Source of the DNA: Clostridia bacterium
Lineage (GTDB): Bacteria > Bacillota_A > Clostridia > UMGS1810
Assembly: GCA_017437345.1 (NCBI GenBank)
Contig: JAFSBJ010000070.1
Location: forward strand, 1-5,742
Direction of reading: 5' to 3'
Length of the DNA stretch: 5,742 nucleotides
The translations under genes were made by a program, and so were the position numbers. Position 1 is the first letter of the stretch. Each line of letters opens with the position of its first letter. The notes under the pieces were generated by a model that searched no databases, had not been told where the DNA came from, and saw nothing but the letters and a program-made list of their open reading frames with translations. This document shows positions 1 through 5,742 of the stretch, one piece after another.

Positions 1-1208
1 GCAAAAAACCTTTTCAGCTTTTTGGTTTCCTTCATTCCAAATGGAATGAAACGGTCTCCTTCGCGCCTGCTTCGTATTGTAAGTTGATGACTACTAAGAA
101 TATCAGCATCAATATAAAGTGCATTAATATCATCAGGGGTATACTCTTTACAGAATGAACTTTTTAAAAACATTCCTGGGTAGTATTCTAATTTTTCGCC
201 AATGTTGTAGCTATTATATTCAAATCCGATATGTTTTGTTATTCGTTTCTTCAATAGGATTTTATCATATGAAACAACAGCATCAATGCCATCAGGCATA
301 TTATACACTCGTCCGGAAGAATTTGCGTTGCAAATAATATCTATATGATTTGAAGATATTGATTCGCAGTTCCCTTTGAGCATTTCAAAGGATTGCATAA
401 TGATTCTGCCTTTTATTGAAATGTGCTGTTTATTTAAAACATTTTTATCTATAATGACATTTTCACCGTCAAAACTTATACAATGCAGAGATTTTGCATA
501 TTCATTCAAAAAAGCTTCATCGTTTATTAAATTTAAACTGTTAAAATACATTGTTTTAACAACCGATGAATTAATCTCCGACATATCTTTCAAAATAGTA
601 TTTCTTATTTTATTTCTTGTGTAAATATCAGAAGAATTGGTGCTGTCAATACAAAACAGTTGGTTACGCTGTTTTAAAAATAACTCAATTTCATCTCTGG
701 TTACTTCGATAATCGGCCTTATAATATTTTTATTTACAGGTTTAATACCACATAGACCATTGAGCGAAGCACCTCTTATCATATTATGAATAATCGTTTC
801 AACTGAGTCGTTCATATTATGGGCAACAGCAATTTTATGTATACCGTTTTTAGCACAAATTTCATTAAAAAATCTATACCTTTCATTTCTGCCGGCAGTT
901 TCCTCGGAAATCTTATTTACTCGTGAAATTTCAGGAATGTCTACTGTTTTGAAAAAAATGGTTATGTTATTGTTTTCACAAAATTCTCTAACAAAATTTT
1001 CATCTCTGAGAGCCTCATCACCGCGAATACCATGATTAAGATGAGCTGCATATAACTTGAATTCTATCTTTTTGCTAAGCTCAACAAGAGATAAAATCAA
1101 AAACAAAGAATCTGCTCCACCGGAAAAACCGACTAAAACGCTATCTCCATCATTTATCATATTATATTTACTAACTGTGTTACACACTTTATCCGTTATT
1201 GAATTCAT
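1..1208 (-). CDS. tilS: tRNA(Ile)-lysidine synthase TilS (partial, C-terminal end beyond the left edge)
   Basis: TilS is a cytoplasmic ATP-dependent ligase that joins lysine to C34 of the CAU-anticodon tRNA-Ile. This makes lysidine, so the tRNA reads AUA and is charged with isoleucine. I translated the minus strand from ATG at 1208; the frame stays open for 402 codons to the window edge. The N-terminal PP-loop ATP pyrophosphatase motif SGGADS is at residues 29-34. Further family signatures are HLNHGIRGDEA (56-66), the R107/R110-Y111 block, AHNMNDSVET (129-138), RGASLNGLCGI (145-155), and DSTN with RNKIR (188-202). RSRREGDRF, near residue 385, followed by a KKLK block, marks the start of the conserved C-terminal domain. 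From the usual length of about 450-470 residues, some 50-70 are missing. The start is fixed by GAGGAG at 1216-1221, which overlaps the dnaB stop codon; the gap to dnaB is 11 bp. The gene is essential in most bacteria. The identification is secure. Confidence 0.96.
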   Translation of the reverse strand, partial: MNSITDKVCNTVSKYNMINDGDSVLVGFSGGADSLFLILSLVELSKKIEFKLYAAHLNHGIRGDEALRDENFVREFCENNNITIFFKTVDIPEISRVNKISEETAGRNERYRFFNEICAKNGIHKIAVAHNMNDSVETIIHNMIRGASLNGLCGIKPVNKNIIRPIIEVTRDEIELFLKQRNQLFCIDSTNSSDIYTRNKIRNTILKDMSEINSSVVKTMYFNSLNLINDEAFLNEYAKSLHCISFDGENVIIDKNVLNKQHISIKGRIIMQSFEMLKGNCESISSNHIDIICNANSSGRVYNMPDGIDAVVSYDKILLKKRITKHIGFEYNSYNIGEKLEYYPGMFLKSSFCKEYTPDDINALYIDADILSSHQLTIRSRREGDRFIPFGMKETKKLKRFF

Positions 1209-1215
1209 GAAGTTT

Positions 1216-1221
1216 CTCCTC
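1216..1221 (-). promoter_or_regulatory. tilS ribosome binding site overlapping the dnaB stop codon
   Basis: The minus strand reads GAGGAG, then 7 bases, then the tilS ATG. The first two bases of this site are also the last two of the dnaB TGA stop (1220-1222). A ribosome finishing dnaB would therefore occupy the tilS initiation region. Coupling of the two genes is an inference from this overlap. Confidence 0.85.
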
Positions 1222-2542
1222 AACGGTTTGGCTCAAGATTCATAAATTTTGTAACTTCTCCGCGCCAGCCAAGCTCAATTGTACCAACACTGCCATTACG
1301 GAATTTAGCAATAATACATTCACAAACATTTTGATTTTCGTTACCGGGGTTATAATATCCATCTCGATATAGAAACATAACCATATCTGCATCCTGCTCA
1401 ATAGAACCTGAATCTCTGAGGTCACTAAGCATAGGACGATGGTCTGTTCTTTGCTCAGGTGCACGACTAAGCTGTGACAAGCATATAACAGGAACATTAA
1501 GTTCTTTAGCCATTATTTTTAAAAGTCTGCTGTTTTCGCCAACTTCATTCTGACGACTTTCTCTGGAATTTCCTTGAATCAGCTGGAGATAATCTATAAC
1601 AACAAGACCAAGCTGGCCTTTTAATTTGAGTCTTCTGCATTTTGCTTTGATTTCAGAAACAGTTATGCCTGCCGTGTCATCAATAAAAATAGGAGCCTGA
1701 GAAAGTTCATTTATTGTTGAAGCAAGATTTGCCATATCTTCATGATCAACATCAGCATGTTTCATTTTTTCGTTTGAAATCATTGCCTCAGCGCATAGTA
1801 TTCTGTTTGTGAGCTGCTCTTTGCTCATTTCCAAGCTGAATATAGCAACAGGAACATTTCCCCGCATTGCGGCATTTGTGGCGATATTAAGAGCAAAGCT
1901 TGTTTTTCCCATGGCAGGTCTTGCTGCAATAAGAATTAAATCAGAAGGTTGAAAACCGGTTGTTTTCATATCAAGAAGTTTAAATCCTGTTGGCACACCT
2001 GTAATTTTGTTTTTATTTTGAAACATTTCTTCAAGATTTGCAAGGTTATCAGCAAGAACTTCTTTTATATGGGTTAAATCACCGGTAGTTTTATTCTGAA
2101 GAATATCGTATATTTTACTTTCAGCAATTCCTAAAATAACAGAAATATCATCTTTTTGCTCATAACAAATTGAAGCTATATCTCCACCGGCATTTATAAG
2201 CTTTCTGAGAATCGCCTTATCTTTTATAATTTTAATATGATATTTTAGATTCGATGTGGTGGAAACCATTAATCTTATTTTAGTAAGGTATTCAATTCCT
2301 CCGACAACATCAAAATTAATTCCAAGCTGACTTTTTAATGTGATAAAATCAATAGGTTCTGCTCTGTTTGATATTTCTATCATTGCACTGTATATAAGAC
2401 GATTGCGTTCAAAATAGAACTCATCGCTTTTCAGGCTGCTTAATATGTCAGCCATACAATTGTTATCAAATATTACAGTTCCAAGCACATATTGCTCAGC
2501 TTCAAGATTGCAGGGCATACTGTTTAAATTTTCGGTAGCCAC
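1220..2542 (-). CDS. dnaB: Replicative DNA helicase DnaB (DnaC in Bacillus nomenclature)
   Basis: This is the hexameric 5'-3' helicase that unwinds DNA at the replication fork and recruits primase. The 440-residue protein has the usual two-domain form. The N-terminal primase-interacting domain (about residues 10-150) opens with NLEAEQYVLG. A linker leads to the RecA-like ATPase domain from about residue 180. Walker A is ARPAMGKTS (207-215), the catalytic Glu lies in FSLEMS (E238), Walker B is VVIDYLQLI (314-322), and SQLSRAPEQR with SDLRDSGSIEQDAD follows (356-386). The arginine-finger hairpin is AKFRNGS (412-418). Length is normal and I see no intein. Translation starts at GTG: AGGGG at 2552-2556 sits 9 bases upstream, whereas Met9 has no such site. 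The gene begins 14 bp after rplI, and tilS follows 11 bp after its stop. The order gdpP-rplI-dnaB is a known Firmicute arrangement. Confidence 0.98.
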   Translation of the reverse strand: MATENLNSMPCNLEAEQYVLGTVIFDNNCMADILSSLKSDEFYFERNRLIYSAMIEISNRAEPIDFITLKSQLGINFDVVGGIEYLTKIRLMVSTTSNLKYHIKIIKDKAILRKLINAGGDIASICYEQKDDISVILGIAESKIYDILQNKTTGDLTHIKEVLADNLANLEEMFQNKNKITGVPTGFKLLDMKTTGFQPSDLILIAARPAMGKTSFALNIATNAAMRGNVPVAIFSLEMSKEQLTNRILCAEAMISNEKMKHADVDHEDMANLASTINELSQAPIFIDDTAGITVSEIKAKCRRLKLKGQLGLVVIDYLQLIQGNSRESRQNEVGENSRLLKIMAKELNVPVICLSQLSRAPEQRTDHRPMLSDLRDSGSIEQDADMVMFLYRDGYYNPGNENQNVCECIIAKFRNGSVGTIELGWRGEVTKFMNLEPNR

Positions 2543-2551
2543 GCCACATTT

Positions 2552-2556
2552 CCCCT
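2552..2556 (-). promoter_or_regulatory. dnaB ribosome binding site that decides a GTG start
   Basis: The minus strand reads AGGGG directly after the rplI TAA stop, then 9 bases to the GTG at 2542. An ATG at 2550-2548 is in another frame and too close to the site, so GTG is the better start. Confidence 0.8.
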
Positions 2557-3003
2557 TTATTCACTAATTACATTAACTGTTAATTTTCCAACAATACCTG
2601 GATATAATTTGATGTCTATTGTGCAAACACCGGTATTCTTTATTCCGTCGGGTAAAACAAATTTTTTCTTGTCGATATCAATATCAAAATCTGCTTTTAA
2701 TTTTGCAGAAATCTCTTTGCTGGTTATTGAACCAAAAAGCTTTCCGTTGTCGCCACCTTTTGCAGATATGGTGAGTTTAACATCCTTAATCTTGTCGCGG
2801 ATAGCTTCAGCGTGTTCAATTTCCTGCTGCTTTTTAAACTCCTGTGAATCTTTCTTTCCTTTGTAATCGTTGATATTGGCTGCTGTAGCTTCTATTGCGT
2901 AACCTTTTGGTATAAGAAAATTCTTTGCATATCCATCACTGATATTTTTTTCTTCTCCAACTTTTCCCTGACCTTTGAGATCTTTAATAAATATAACTTT
3001 CAT
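2557..3003 (-). CDS. rplI: 50S ribosomal protein bL9
   Basis: bL9 is an elongated large-subunit protein that binds 23S rRNA near the base of the L1 stalk and helps maintain the reading frame. The 148-residue product matches the family length. The N-terminal domain starts [16 protein letters not shown], and the signature segment with G24-Y25, N28-F29-L30 and P32-K33-G34 lies at residues 13-40. A charged, Lys/Glu-rich connecting helix follows at about 41-75. The C-terminal RNA-binding domain contains GKLFGSIT (87-94) and ends in NVISE. The frame is open 12 codons further upstream, but MKVIF at 3003 is the family start and has AGGAG at 3013-3017, 9 bases away. The upstream extension would overlap the end of gdpP. 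The gene starts 16 bp after gdpP and ends 14 bp before dnaB. One signature position usually filled by Val is Ile21, a conservative change. Confidence 0.98.
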   Translation of the reverse strand: MKVIFIKDLKGQGKVGEEKNISDGYAKNFLIPKGYAIEATAANINDYKGKKDSQEFKKQQEIEHAEAIRDKIKDVKLTISAKGGDNGKLFGSITSKEISAKLKADFDIDIDKKKFVLPDGIKNTGVCTIDIKLYPGIVGKLTVNVISE

Positions 3004-3012
3004 AATGTTATT

Positions 3013-3017
3013 CTCCT
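3013..3017 (-). promoter_or_regulatory. rplI ribosome binding site next to the gdpP stop
   Basis: The minus strand reads AGGAG two bases after the gdpP TAA stop (3022-3020) and 9 bases before the rplI ATG. It supports the start at 3003 over the longer frame beginning at 3039. Confidence 0.85.
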
Positions 3018-3019
3018 TT

Positions 3020-5020
3020 TTATTCAAGATAGTTATCAATTATGCCTTTGAGATTGTCAACAACTTCTTCCATCGTTGAACCTTCAATCTGAGCTCCGGC
3101 TATGGTCATATGACCGCCGCCGCCGAGCTTTTCGGTTATAACCTGAACATTTATATCACCAAATGACCGGGCGCTGATTATAATTTTATCACCCATATCA
3201 CATACAACAAAAGACGAGGTTATATTTGATACATTAAGCAGTTCATCTGCCGCTTGCGCAACGATTGTCTGCATATCATTGTCATTTTTAACACATGTTG
3301 CAATTGCAACCTTTCCTTTATATGTTGAAGCATTTTCAATAATTGCCCATTTTTTAACAAAAGCATTTAAATCAACCTGAAAAAGTTTTTTAACTTCTAT
3401 AGTATCTACACCCATTCGCTTAAGATAAGAAGCTGCCTCAAATGTTCTGACACCGGTTTTGAATGTGAAGTTTTTGGTATCCATAAATATTCCGGCATAC
3501 ATTGCTTCAGCCTCTGCTTTACCAAGCTTAACACCATCAATATACTGCAATATTTCGGTTATAAGCTCACTTGCAGATGATGCATATGGCTCGTGATATG
3601 TCAAAAGAGCATTCTGAATAAAATCAGTACTTTTTCTATGGTGGTCAATAACAATAATCCTATTACTAACATCAAGTAGTGCAGGTTCTTCAACCAGTGA
3701 ATGTTTTTGAGTGTCTACAACAAAAAGCAGAGTATCGGGTGTTATAAATTCATTTGCATATGCTTTGCTGACAAATATATCTTCAAAGCCATCGCTATAT
3801 TTTTCAATAAACCTTTCAACAGTCTGATTATAGGTATCCATAAGGATTTTTGCATTTTTCCCCAAAGATGTTATAATGGAATATAACCCAAGTGCAGAAC
3901 CAAGAACATCAACATCTGCATATTTATGTCCCATAATGATAATCTGTTCAGATTCTGTTATCATTTCTCTGATTGCCTGAGATACAACTCTTGCCTTTAC
4001 TCTTGTTCTTTTTTCAAATTCTTTTGTTTTTCCACCATAAAATCTATACTGCTCGTTATCTTTAATAACGACCTGGTCACCGCCTCGTCCCAAAGCCATA
4101 TCCAGCGCTGAATAGGCATAATTATCATTCTGGACAAGAGAGTCTCCGTCCGTTCCTATCCCGACACTGAGAGTAGGGGCGACTTTATTGCCTGAAAGTA
4201 TTGTTTTAAAGTTTTCTGCAAAAGAAAAATTATCCTCAATCAGTTTATCAAGATAAGCTTTCTGTATATATAGCAAAAATCTGTCTTTTTCATATTTTTT
4301 AATAATCCCGTTTGCATTTTGAGAAAGTTTGTTAAGTGTATCTTCAATTGCGGCAGTAAGCATTGGCTTATCTGCAACCGGTGTGCTTTGCATAACATCA
4401 TCATAGTTATCAATAACAATTATACAGCTTACAAATGCCTCAGAATAGTATTTCTTCGACAAAAGTTCAAATTCGGTATTATCATACCAGTATAGAGCGA
4501 TATAATAGTTGTCTTCTGATTTATTATCTGATGTTGATGTGTTTAAAATATTTCCCAGAATCTTATATGAACGACCATTATGAGTTGTTTTAAAAACAAG
4601 CTTTAATCCTTCTTCGGAATTATCTGAATCGAAGGAATTAATATCAAAGTTTTTAATGTAATCTGTTATCGGCAGTTTATATACATTATTTGATTCTGCC
4701 AATTTCATAAATGGTTCATTGCTCCATACAATAACACCATCTCTTTTGACAATTGATATGGGAATTGAAGAATGTGTAAGAGCGTTATAAGCTTTATCGT
4801 CAACATTAATATCAAGATTTCTGATATATTTAAACAGCTTGCTGCGTCGTCTGTGTTTATTTGCGGTATATATTGCAAATAATGCCAAAAATGCCGCAAA
4901 TTCAATAATTGCAGCTTTATAATCATACAAGCAGGTTATAATCGAAAAAACAAAAATGATCCATAAGTAGTAGCTCACATTAAGGGATACCATTTTTAAA
5001 AAGCGTTTAAAATCATCCAC
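3020..5020 (-). CDS. gdpP: Cyclic-di-AMP phosphodiesterase GdpP (YybT family, PAS-degenerate GGDEF-DHH/DHHA1)
   Basis: Members of this family are membrane-anchored enzymes that hydrolyse c-di-AMP to pApA, controlling osmotic balance, potassium transport and cell-wall stress responses. The 666-residue protein matches the family (about 655-670). Two membrane helices lie at about 15-31 and 36-52, followed by a basic stretch (HRRRSK, 56-61). A PAS-like domain (about 78-175) contains the [15 protein letters not shown] stretch. A degenerate GGDEF domain (about 190-325) has EKDRF (244-248) where the active signature would be, so cyclase activity is not expected. The DHH domain has H365, D369 and D371 (GHKYADVD), D436 (VVDTQK), D459-H460-H461 and D514. 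The DHHA1 domain ends with GGGGH (633-637). Residue 438 is Gln where B. subtilis has His (DTH). GTG is chosen as start because GGAGG at 5030-5034 is 9 bases upstream; Met10 has no such site. It is the first gene of the operon. Confidence 0.95.
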   Translation of the reverse strand: MDDFKRFLKMVSLNVSYYLWIIFVFSIITCLYDYKAAIIEFAAFLALFAIYTANKHRRRSKLFKYIRNLDINVDDKAYNALTHSSIPISIVKRDGVIVWSNEPFMKLAESNNVYKLPITDYIKNFDINSFDSDNSEEGLKLVFKTTHNGRSYKILGNILNTSTSDNKSEDNYYIALYWYDNTEFELLSKKYYSEAFVSCIIVIDNYDDVMQSTPVADKPMLTAAIEDTLNKLSQNANGIIKKYEKDRFLLYIQKAYLDKLIEDNFSFAENFKTILSGNKVAPTLSVGIGTDGDSLVQNDNYAYSALDMALGRGGDQVVIKDNEQYRFYGGKTKEFEKRTRVKARVVSQAIREMITESEQIIIMGHKYADVDVLGSALGLYSIITSLGKNAKILMDTYNQTVERFIEKYSDGFEDIFVSKAYANEFITPDTLLFVVDTQKHSLVEEPALLDVSNRIIVIDHHRKSTDFIQNALLTYHEPYASSASELITEILQYIDGVKLGKAEAEAMYAGIFMDTKNFTFKTGVRTFEAASYLKRMGVDTIEVKKLFQVDLNAFVKKWAIIENASTYKGKVAIATCVKNDNDMQTIVAQAADELLNVSNITSSFVVCDMGDKIIISARSFGDINVQVITEKLGGGGHMTIAGAQIEGSTMEEVVDNLKGIIDNYLE

Positions 5021-5029
5021 TATTAATAA

Positions 5030-5034
5030 CCTCC
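5030..5034 (-). promoter_or_regulatory. gdpP ribosome binding site that decides a GTG start
   Basis: A perfect GGAGG on the minus strand is followed by 9 bases and the GTG at 5020. No better-placed ATG exists in this frame; the next in-frame ATG, 9 codons in, has no ribosome binding site. Confidence 0.85.
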
Positions 5035-5072
5035 ATTTCTCATAAATATCGCAATCTAAAATATATTAAATA

Positions 5073-5101
5073 ATTATATCACTAAATTAAAAAATTTACA
5101 A
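5073..5101 (-). promoter_or_regulatory. Sigma-A-type extended -10 promoter for the gdpP-rplI-dnaB-tilS operon
   Basis: Read on the minus strand, a -35 box TTGTAA (5101-5096, four of six matches to TTGACA) is separated by 17 bases from a perfect TATAAT (5078-5073). TGA directly before the -10 box provides the extended -10 TGn motif. Flanking DNA is very AT-rich, as expected for an UP-like element. Predicted transcription starts near 5066, giving a leader of about 46 bases before the GTG. I found no riboswitch or attenuator fold in that leader. The call comes from motif and spacing only. Confidence 0.7.
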
Positions 5102-5106
5102 GTTTA

Positions 5107-5135
5107 TTAACATATTTTTTTTAGTTTTTTAAATA
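5107..5135 (+). promoter_or_regulatory. Weak candidate promoter for the DUF378 gene
   Basis: TTAACA (5107-5112) resembles a -35 box (five of six to TTGACA), but the matching -10 region around 5129-5135 (TTAAATA) is poor. The tract is so AT-rich that chance matches are expected. Some promoter must lie between 5021 and 5186, because the upstream gene is divergent. Confidence 0.25.
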
Positions 5136-5158
5136 GATGAATAAAAGCAATAAAACAT

Positions 5159-5173
5159 GCAAATAATATTTGC
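5159..5173. repeat. Perfect 7-bp inverted repeat GCAAATA-A-TATTTGC
   Basis: The 15 bases form an exact palindrome around one central base. It ends immediately before the GGAG ribosome binding site of the DUF378 gene. As RNA it could fold only into a weak 5-bp stem with a 5-base loop; as DNA it has the shape of a dimeric repressor operator. Its function is unknown. In such AT-rich sequence chance is possible, although the GC ends make it less trivial. Confidence 0.45.
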
Positions 5174-5186
5174 GGAGATGATAATA

Positions 5187-5390
5187 ATGATTGATAAAGC
5201 AGCACTGATAATTGTTATAATCGGAGCTATAAACTGGGCTTTTATAGGACTTTTCGGTATAGACCTCGTAGCAACACTTTTTGGTGGGCAACTATCCATA
5301 GCCTCAAGAGTTATATATACTCTTGTCGGAATTGCAGGGCTGTGGTCAATTTCAATTCTGTTTAAAAGACTAGTTCCCAGAAATGACTGA
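5187..5390 (+). CDS. DUF378 family small membrane protein (YuzA-like)
   Basis: The 67-residue protein is almost entirely two hydrophobic helices, at about 4-24 and 40-59, with a basic C-terminus (KRLVPR). It should lie in the cytoplasmic membrane as a hairpin. Its conserved pattern is that of DUF378: IGAINWAFIGLFGIDLVATL in and after the first helix (G13, N16, W17, G21, F23, D26) and SRVIYTLVGIAGL in the second (R41, Y44, G48, G51). The biochemical function of the family is unknown to me. The frame is open from ATG 5157, but GGAG at 5174-5177 is 9 bases before ATG 5187, and that start gives the usual MIDK-type N-terminus. The gene is divergent from gdpP, separated by 166 bp, and closed by its own terminator, so it is probably monocistronic. 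Confidence 0.85.
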   Translation: MIDKAALIIVIIGAINWAFIGLFGIDLVATLFGGQLSIASRVIYTLVGIAGLWSISILFKRLVPRND

Positions 5391-5397
5391 TTTTTCG

Positions 5398-5433
5398 ATA
5401 AAAAACACTATACGATGCTATAGTGTTTTTTAT
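5398..5433 (+). terminator. Rho-independent terminator after the DUF378 gene
   Basis: AAAAACACTATA (5401-5412) pairs perfectly with TATAGTGTTTTT (5419-5430) around a CGATGC loop, and three further A-T pairs extend the stem on both sides. The T-run at 5426-5431 follows the stem core on the plus strand. An A-run on the left arm gives the same shape on the minus strand, so it may work in both directions. It starts 8 bases after the DUF378 stop. Confidence 0.85.
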
Positions 5434-5435
5434 TA

Positions 5436-5464
5436 TTGCTTTTCATTTAAAAAAATGGTAGAAT
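5436..5464 (+). promoter_or_regulatory. Extended -10 promoter for the CBM9-like gene
   Basis: TTGCTT (5436-5441) is followed by a 17-base spacer and TAGAAT (5459-5464, five of six to TATAAT), with TGG before it forming an extended -10. The predicted start near 5471 falls on the first base of the AGGAGG ribosome binding site, giving a leader of only about 14 bases. The weak -35 box lowers confidence, but the position after a terminator fits a promoter. Confidence 0.5.
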
Positions 5465-5470
5465 ACCTTG

Positions 5471-5476
5471 AGGAGG
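5471..5476 (+). promoter_or_regulatory. Ribosome binding site of the CBM9-like gene
   Basis: A perfect AGGAGG lies 8 bases before ATG 5485. A nearer ATG at 5478 is only one base away from the site and is followed directly by TAA, so it cannot be the start. Confidence 0.88.
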
Positions 5477-5484
5477 GATGTAAC

Positions 5485-5742
5485 ATGTATTTAGTTAGAA
5501 GTATTAATGAAGAAGAGAAAGAATATATTACAATAACGGATTATTGTAATACAGGTAACGATTACAAGCCAAAGGTTGTTTTCAATCTTACATACAGCGA
5601 TTCGGGATTTCATATTCATTTTGATGTTTACGAATCAAACCCAAGAGCTAACTACACTGAGAATTTTTCTCCTGTTTGCCGGGATAGCTGTGTAGAATGG
5701 TTTATTAATTTTGACCCTGCTATATGTGACAGATATTTTAAC
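5485..5742 (+). CDS. Carbohydrate-binding family 9-like protein (partial, runs off the right edge)
   Basis: The frame is open from ATG 5485 to the window end, giving 86 residues. The sequence resembles the CBM9-like beta-sandwich domain family of about 200 residues found in gut Firmicutes. Supporting features are beta-strand-rich text with FHIHFDVYESNPR (42-54) and the signature VCRDSCVEWFINFDP (64-78), leading to D82-R83-Y84-F85-N86. That matches the family's D-S-x-V-E-F-F block followed by a YFNFE-type strand. Classical CBM9 domains bind reducing ends of plant-wall sugars, but stand-alone proteins like this have no activity I can name. The N-terminus (MYLVRSINEEEK) is charged and has no signal peptide or membrane segment, so the product looks cytoplasmic. 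It has its own promoter and terminator boundary, so it is not part of the DUF378 unit. More than half of the expected protein is missing, and the family call rests mainly on one signature block. Confidence 0.7.
   Translation, partial: MYLVRSINEEEKEYITITDYCNTGNDYKPKVVFNLTYSDSGFHIHFDVYESNPRANYTENFSPVCRDSCVEWFINFDPAICDRYFN

Noticed and set aside
155..1245. Three plus-strand open frames (155-337, 376-624, 1057-1245) that could be taken for small genes
   Set aside because: They lie antisense to the continuous, motif-rich tilS frame, lack ribosome binding sites and resemble no protein family.
1240..1497. A second minus-strand frame inside dnaB
   Set aside because: It is an out-of-frame shadow of the DnaB ATPase domain, whose own frame is intact with all motifs.
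2609..2866. Plus-strand frame antisense to rplI
   Set aside because: bL9 on the opposite strand is complete and conserved; the antisense frame has no ribosome binding site or recognisable features.
3004..3039. N-terminal extension of bL9 by 12 residues
   Set aside because: The family begins at MKVI, the ribosome binding site supports 3003, and the extension would overlap the gdpP stop region.
3701..4926. Plus-strand frames at 3701-3886 and 3926-4111 and a minus-strand frame at 4705-4926 within gdpP
   Set aside because: All are shadows of the single 666-residue GdpP frame, which is intact across these positions.
5013..5043. Two tiny upstream reading frames in the gdpP leader (starting at 5043 and 5036 on the minus strand)
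   Set aside because: They have six and seven codons, no ribosome binding site of their own, and contents with no sign of a regulatory leader peptide; ATG by chance is likely in this leader.
5157..5186. N-terminal extension of the DUF378 protein by 10 residues
   Set aside because: GGAG at 5174-5177 lies inside this stretch and is correctly spaced for ATG 5187; no site precedes 5157.
5478..5483. ATG-TAA minimal start-stop before the CBM9-like gene
   Set aside because: The ATG is one base from AGGAGG, too close for initiation, so it is most likely chance.
1..5742. Search for a novel defence, mobile or CRISPR-like system
   Set aside because: The window is filled by conserved housekeeping genes in normal order with short gaps. 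No repeat array, transposase, integrase, tRNA gene or unexplained large gap was seen.

Overview
This AT-rich, gene-dense window looks like chromosomal core DNA of a low-GC Gram-positive bacterium, most likely a member of the Clostridia. The evidence is the gene order gdpP-rplI-dnaB, known from Bacillus subtilis and other Firmicutes, strong AGGAGG-type ribosome binding sites, Firmicute-type extended -10 promoters, and a stand-alone CBM9-like protein of a kind I associate with gut Clostridia. A finer placement (for example Oscillospirales) would be a guess.

Layout. Positions 1-5020 are one minus-strand operon, read from right to left: gdpP (c-di-AMP phosphodiesterase, 5020-3020), rplI (ribosomal protein bL9, 3003-2557), dnaB (replicative helicase, 2542-1220) and tilS (tRNA-Ile lysidine synthase, 1208 to beyond the left edge). 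The gaps are only 16, 14 and 11 bp. In each gap the next gene's Shine-Dalgarno sequence lies against or inside the preceding stop codon, so translational coupling is likely. A good candidate promoter for the whole operon (TTGTAA, 17 bp, TGA-TATAAT) lies at 5073-5101. I saw no terminator inside the operon.

Positions 5021-5186 are an AT-rich divergent intergenic region. It holds the operon promoter and a perfect 7-bp inverted repeat next to the ribosome binding site of the plus-strand gene. That gene (5187-5390) encodes a 67-residue DUF378/YuzA-like membrane protein. It is closed by a clear hairpin terminator at 5398-5433. An extended -10 promoter then leads into a CBM9-like (family 9-like carbohydrate-binding) protein at 5485 that runs off the right edge.

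The operon combines nucleotide second-messenger turnover, ribosome assembly, chromosome replication and tRNA decoding, which is a housekeeping set. I found no mobile element, CRISPR array, RNA gene or prophage remnant, and no convincing undescribed system. The points worth a second look are small: a His-to-Gln change in a GdpP motif, the symmetric site in the divergent region, the very short predicted leader of the CBM9-like gene, and the lack of a signal peptide on that protein.
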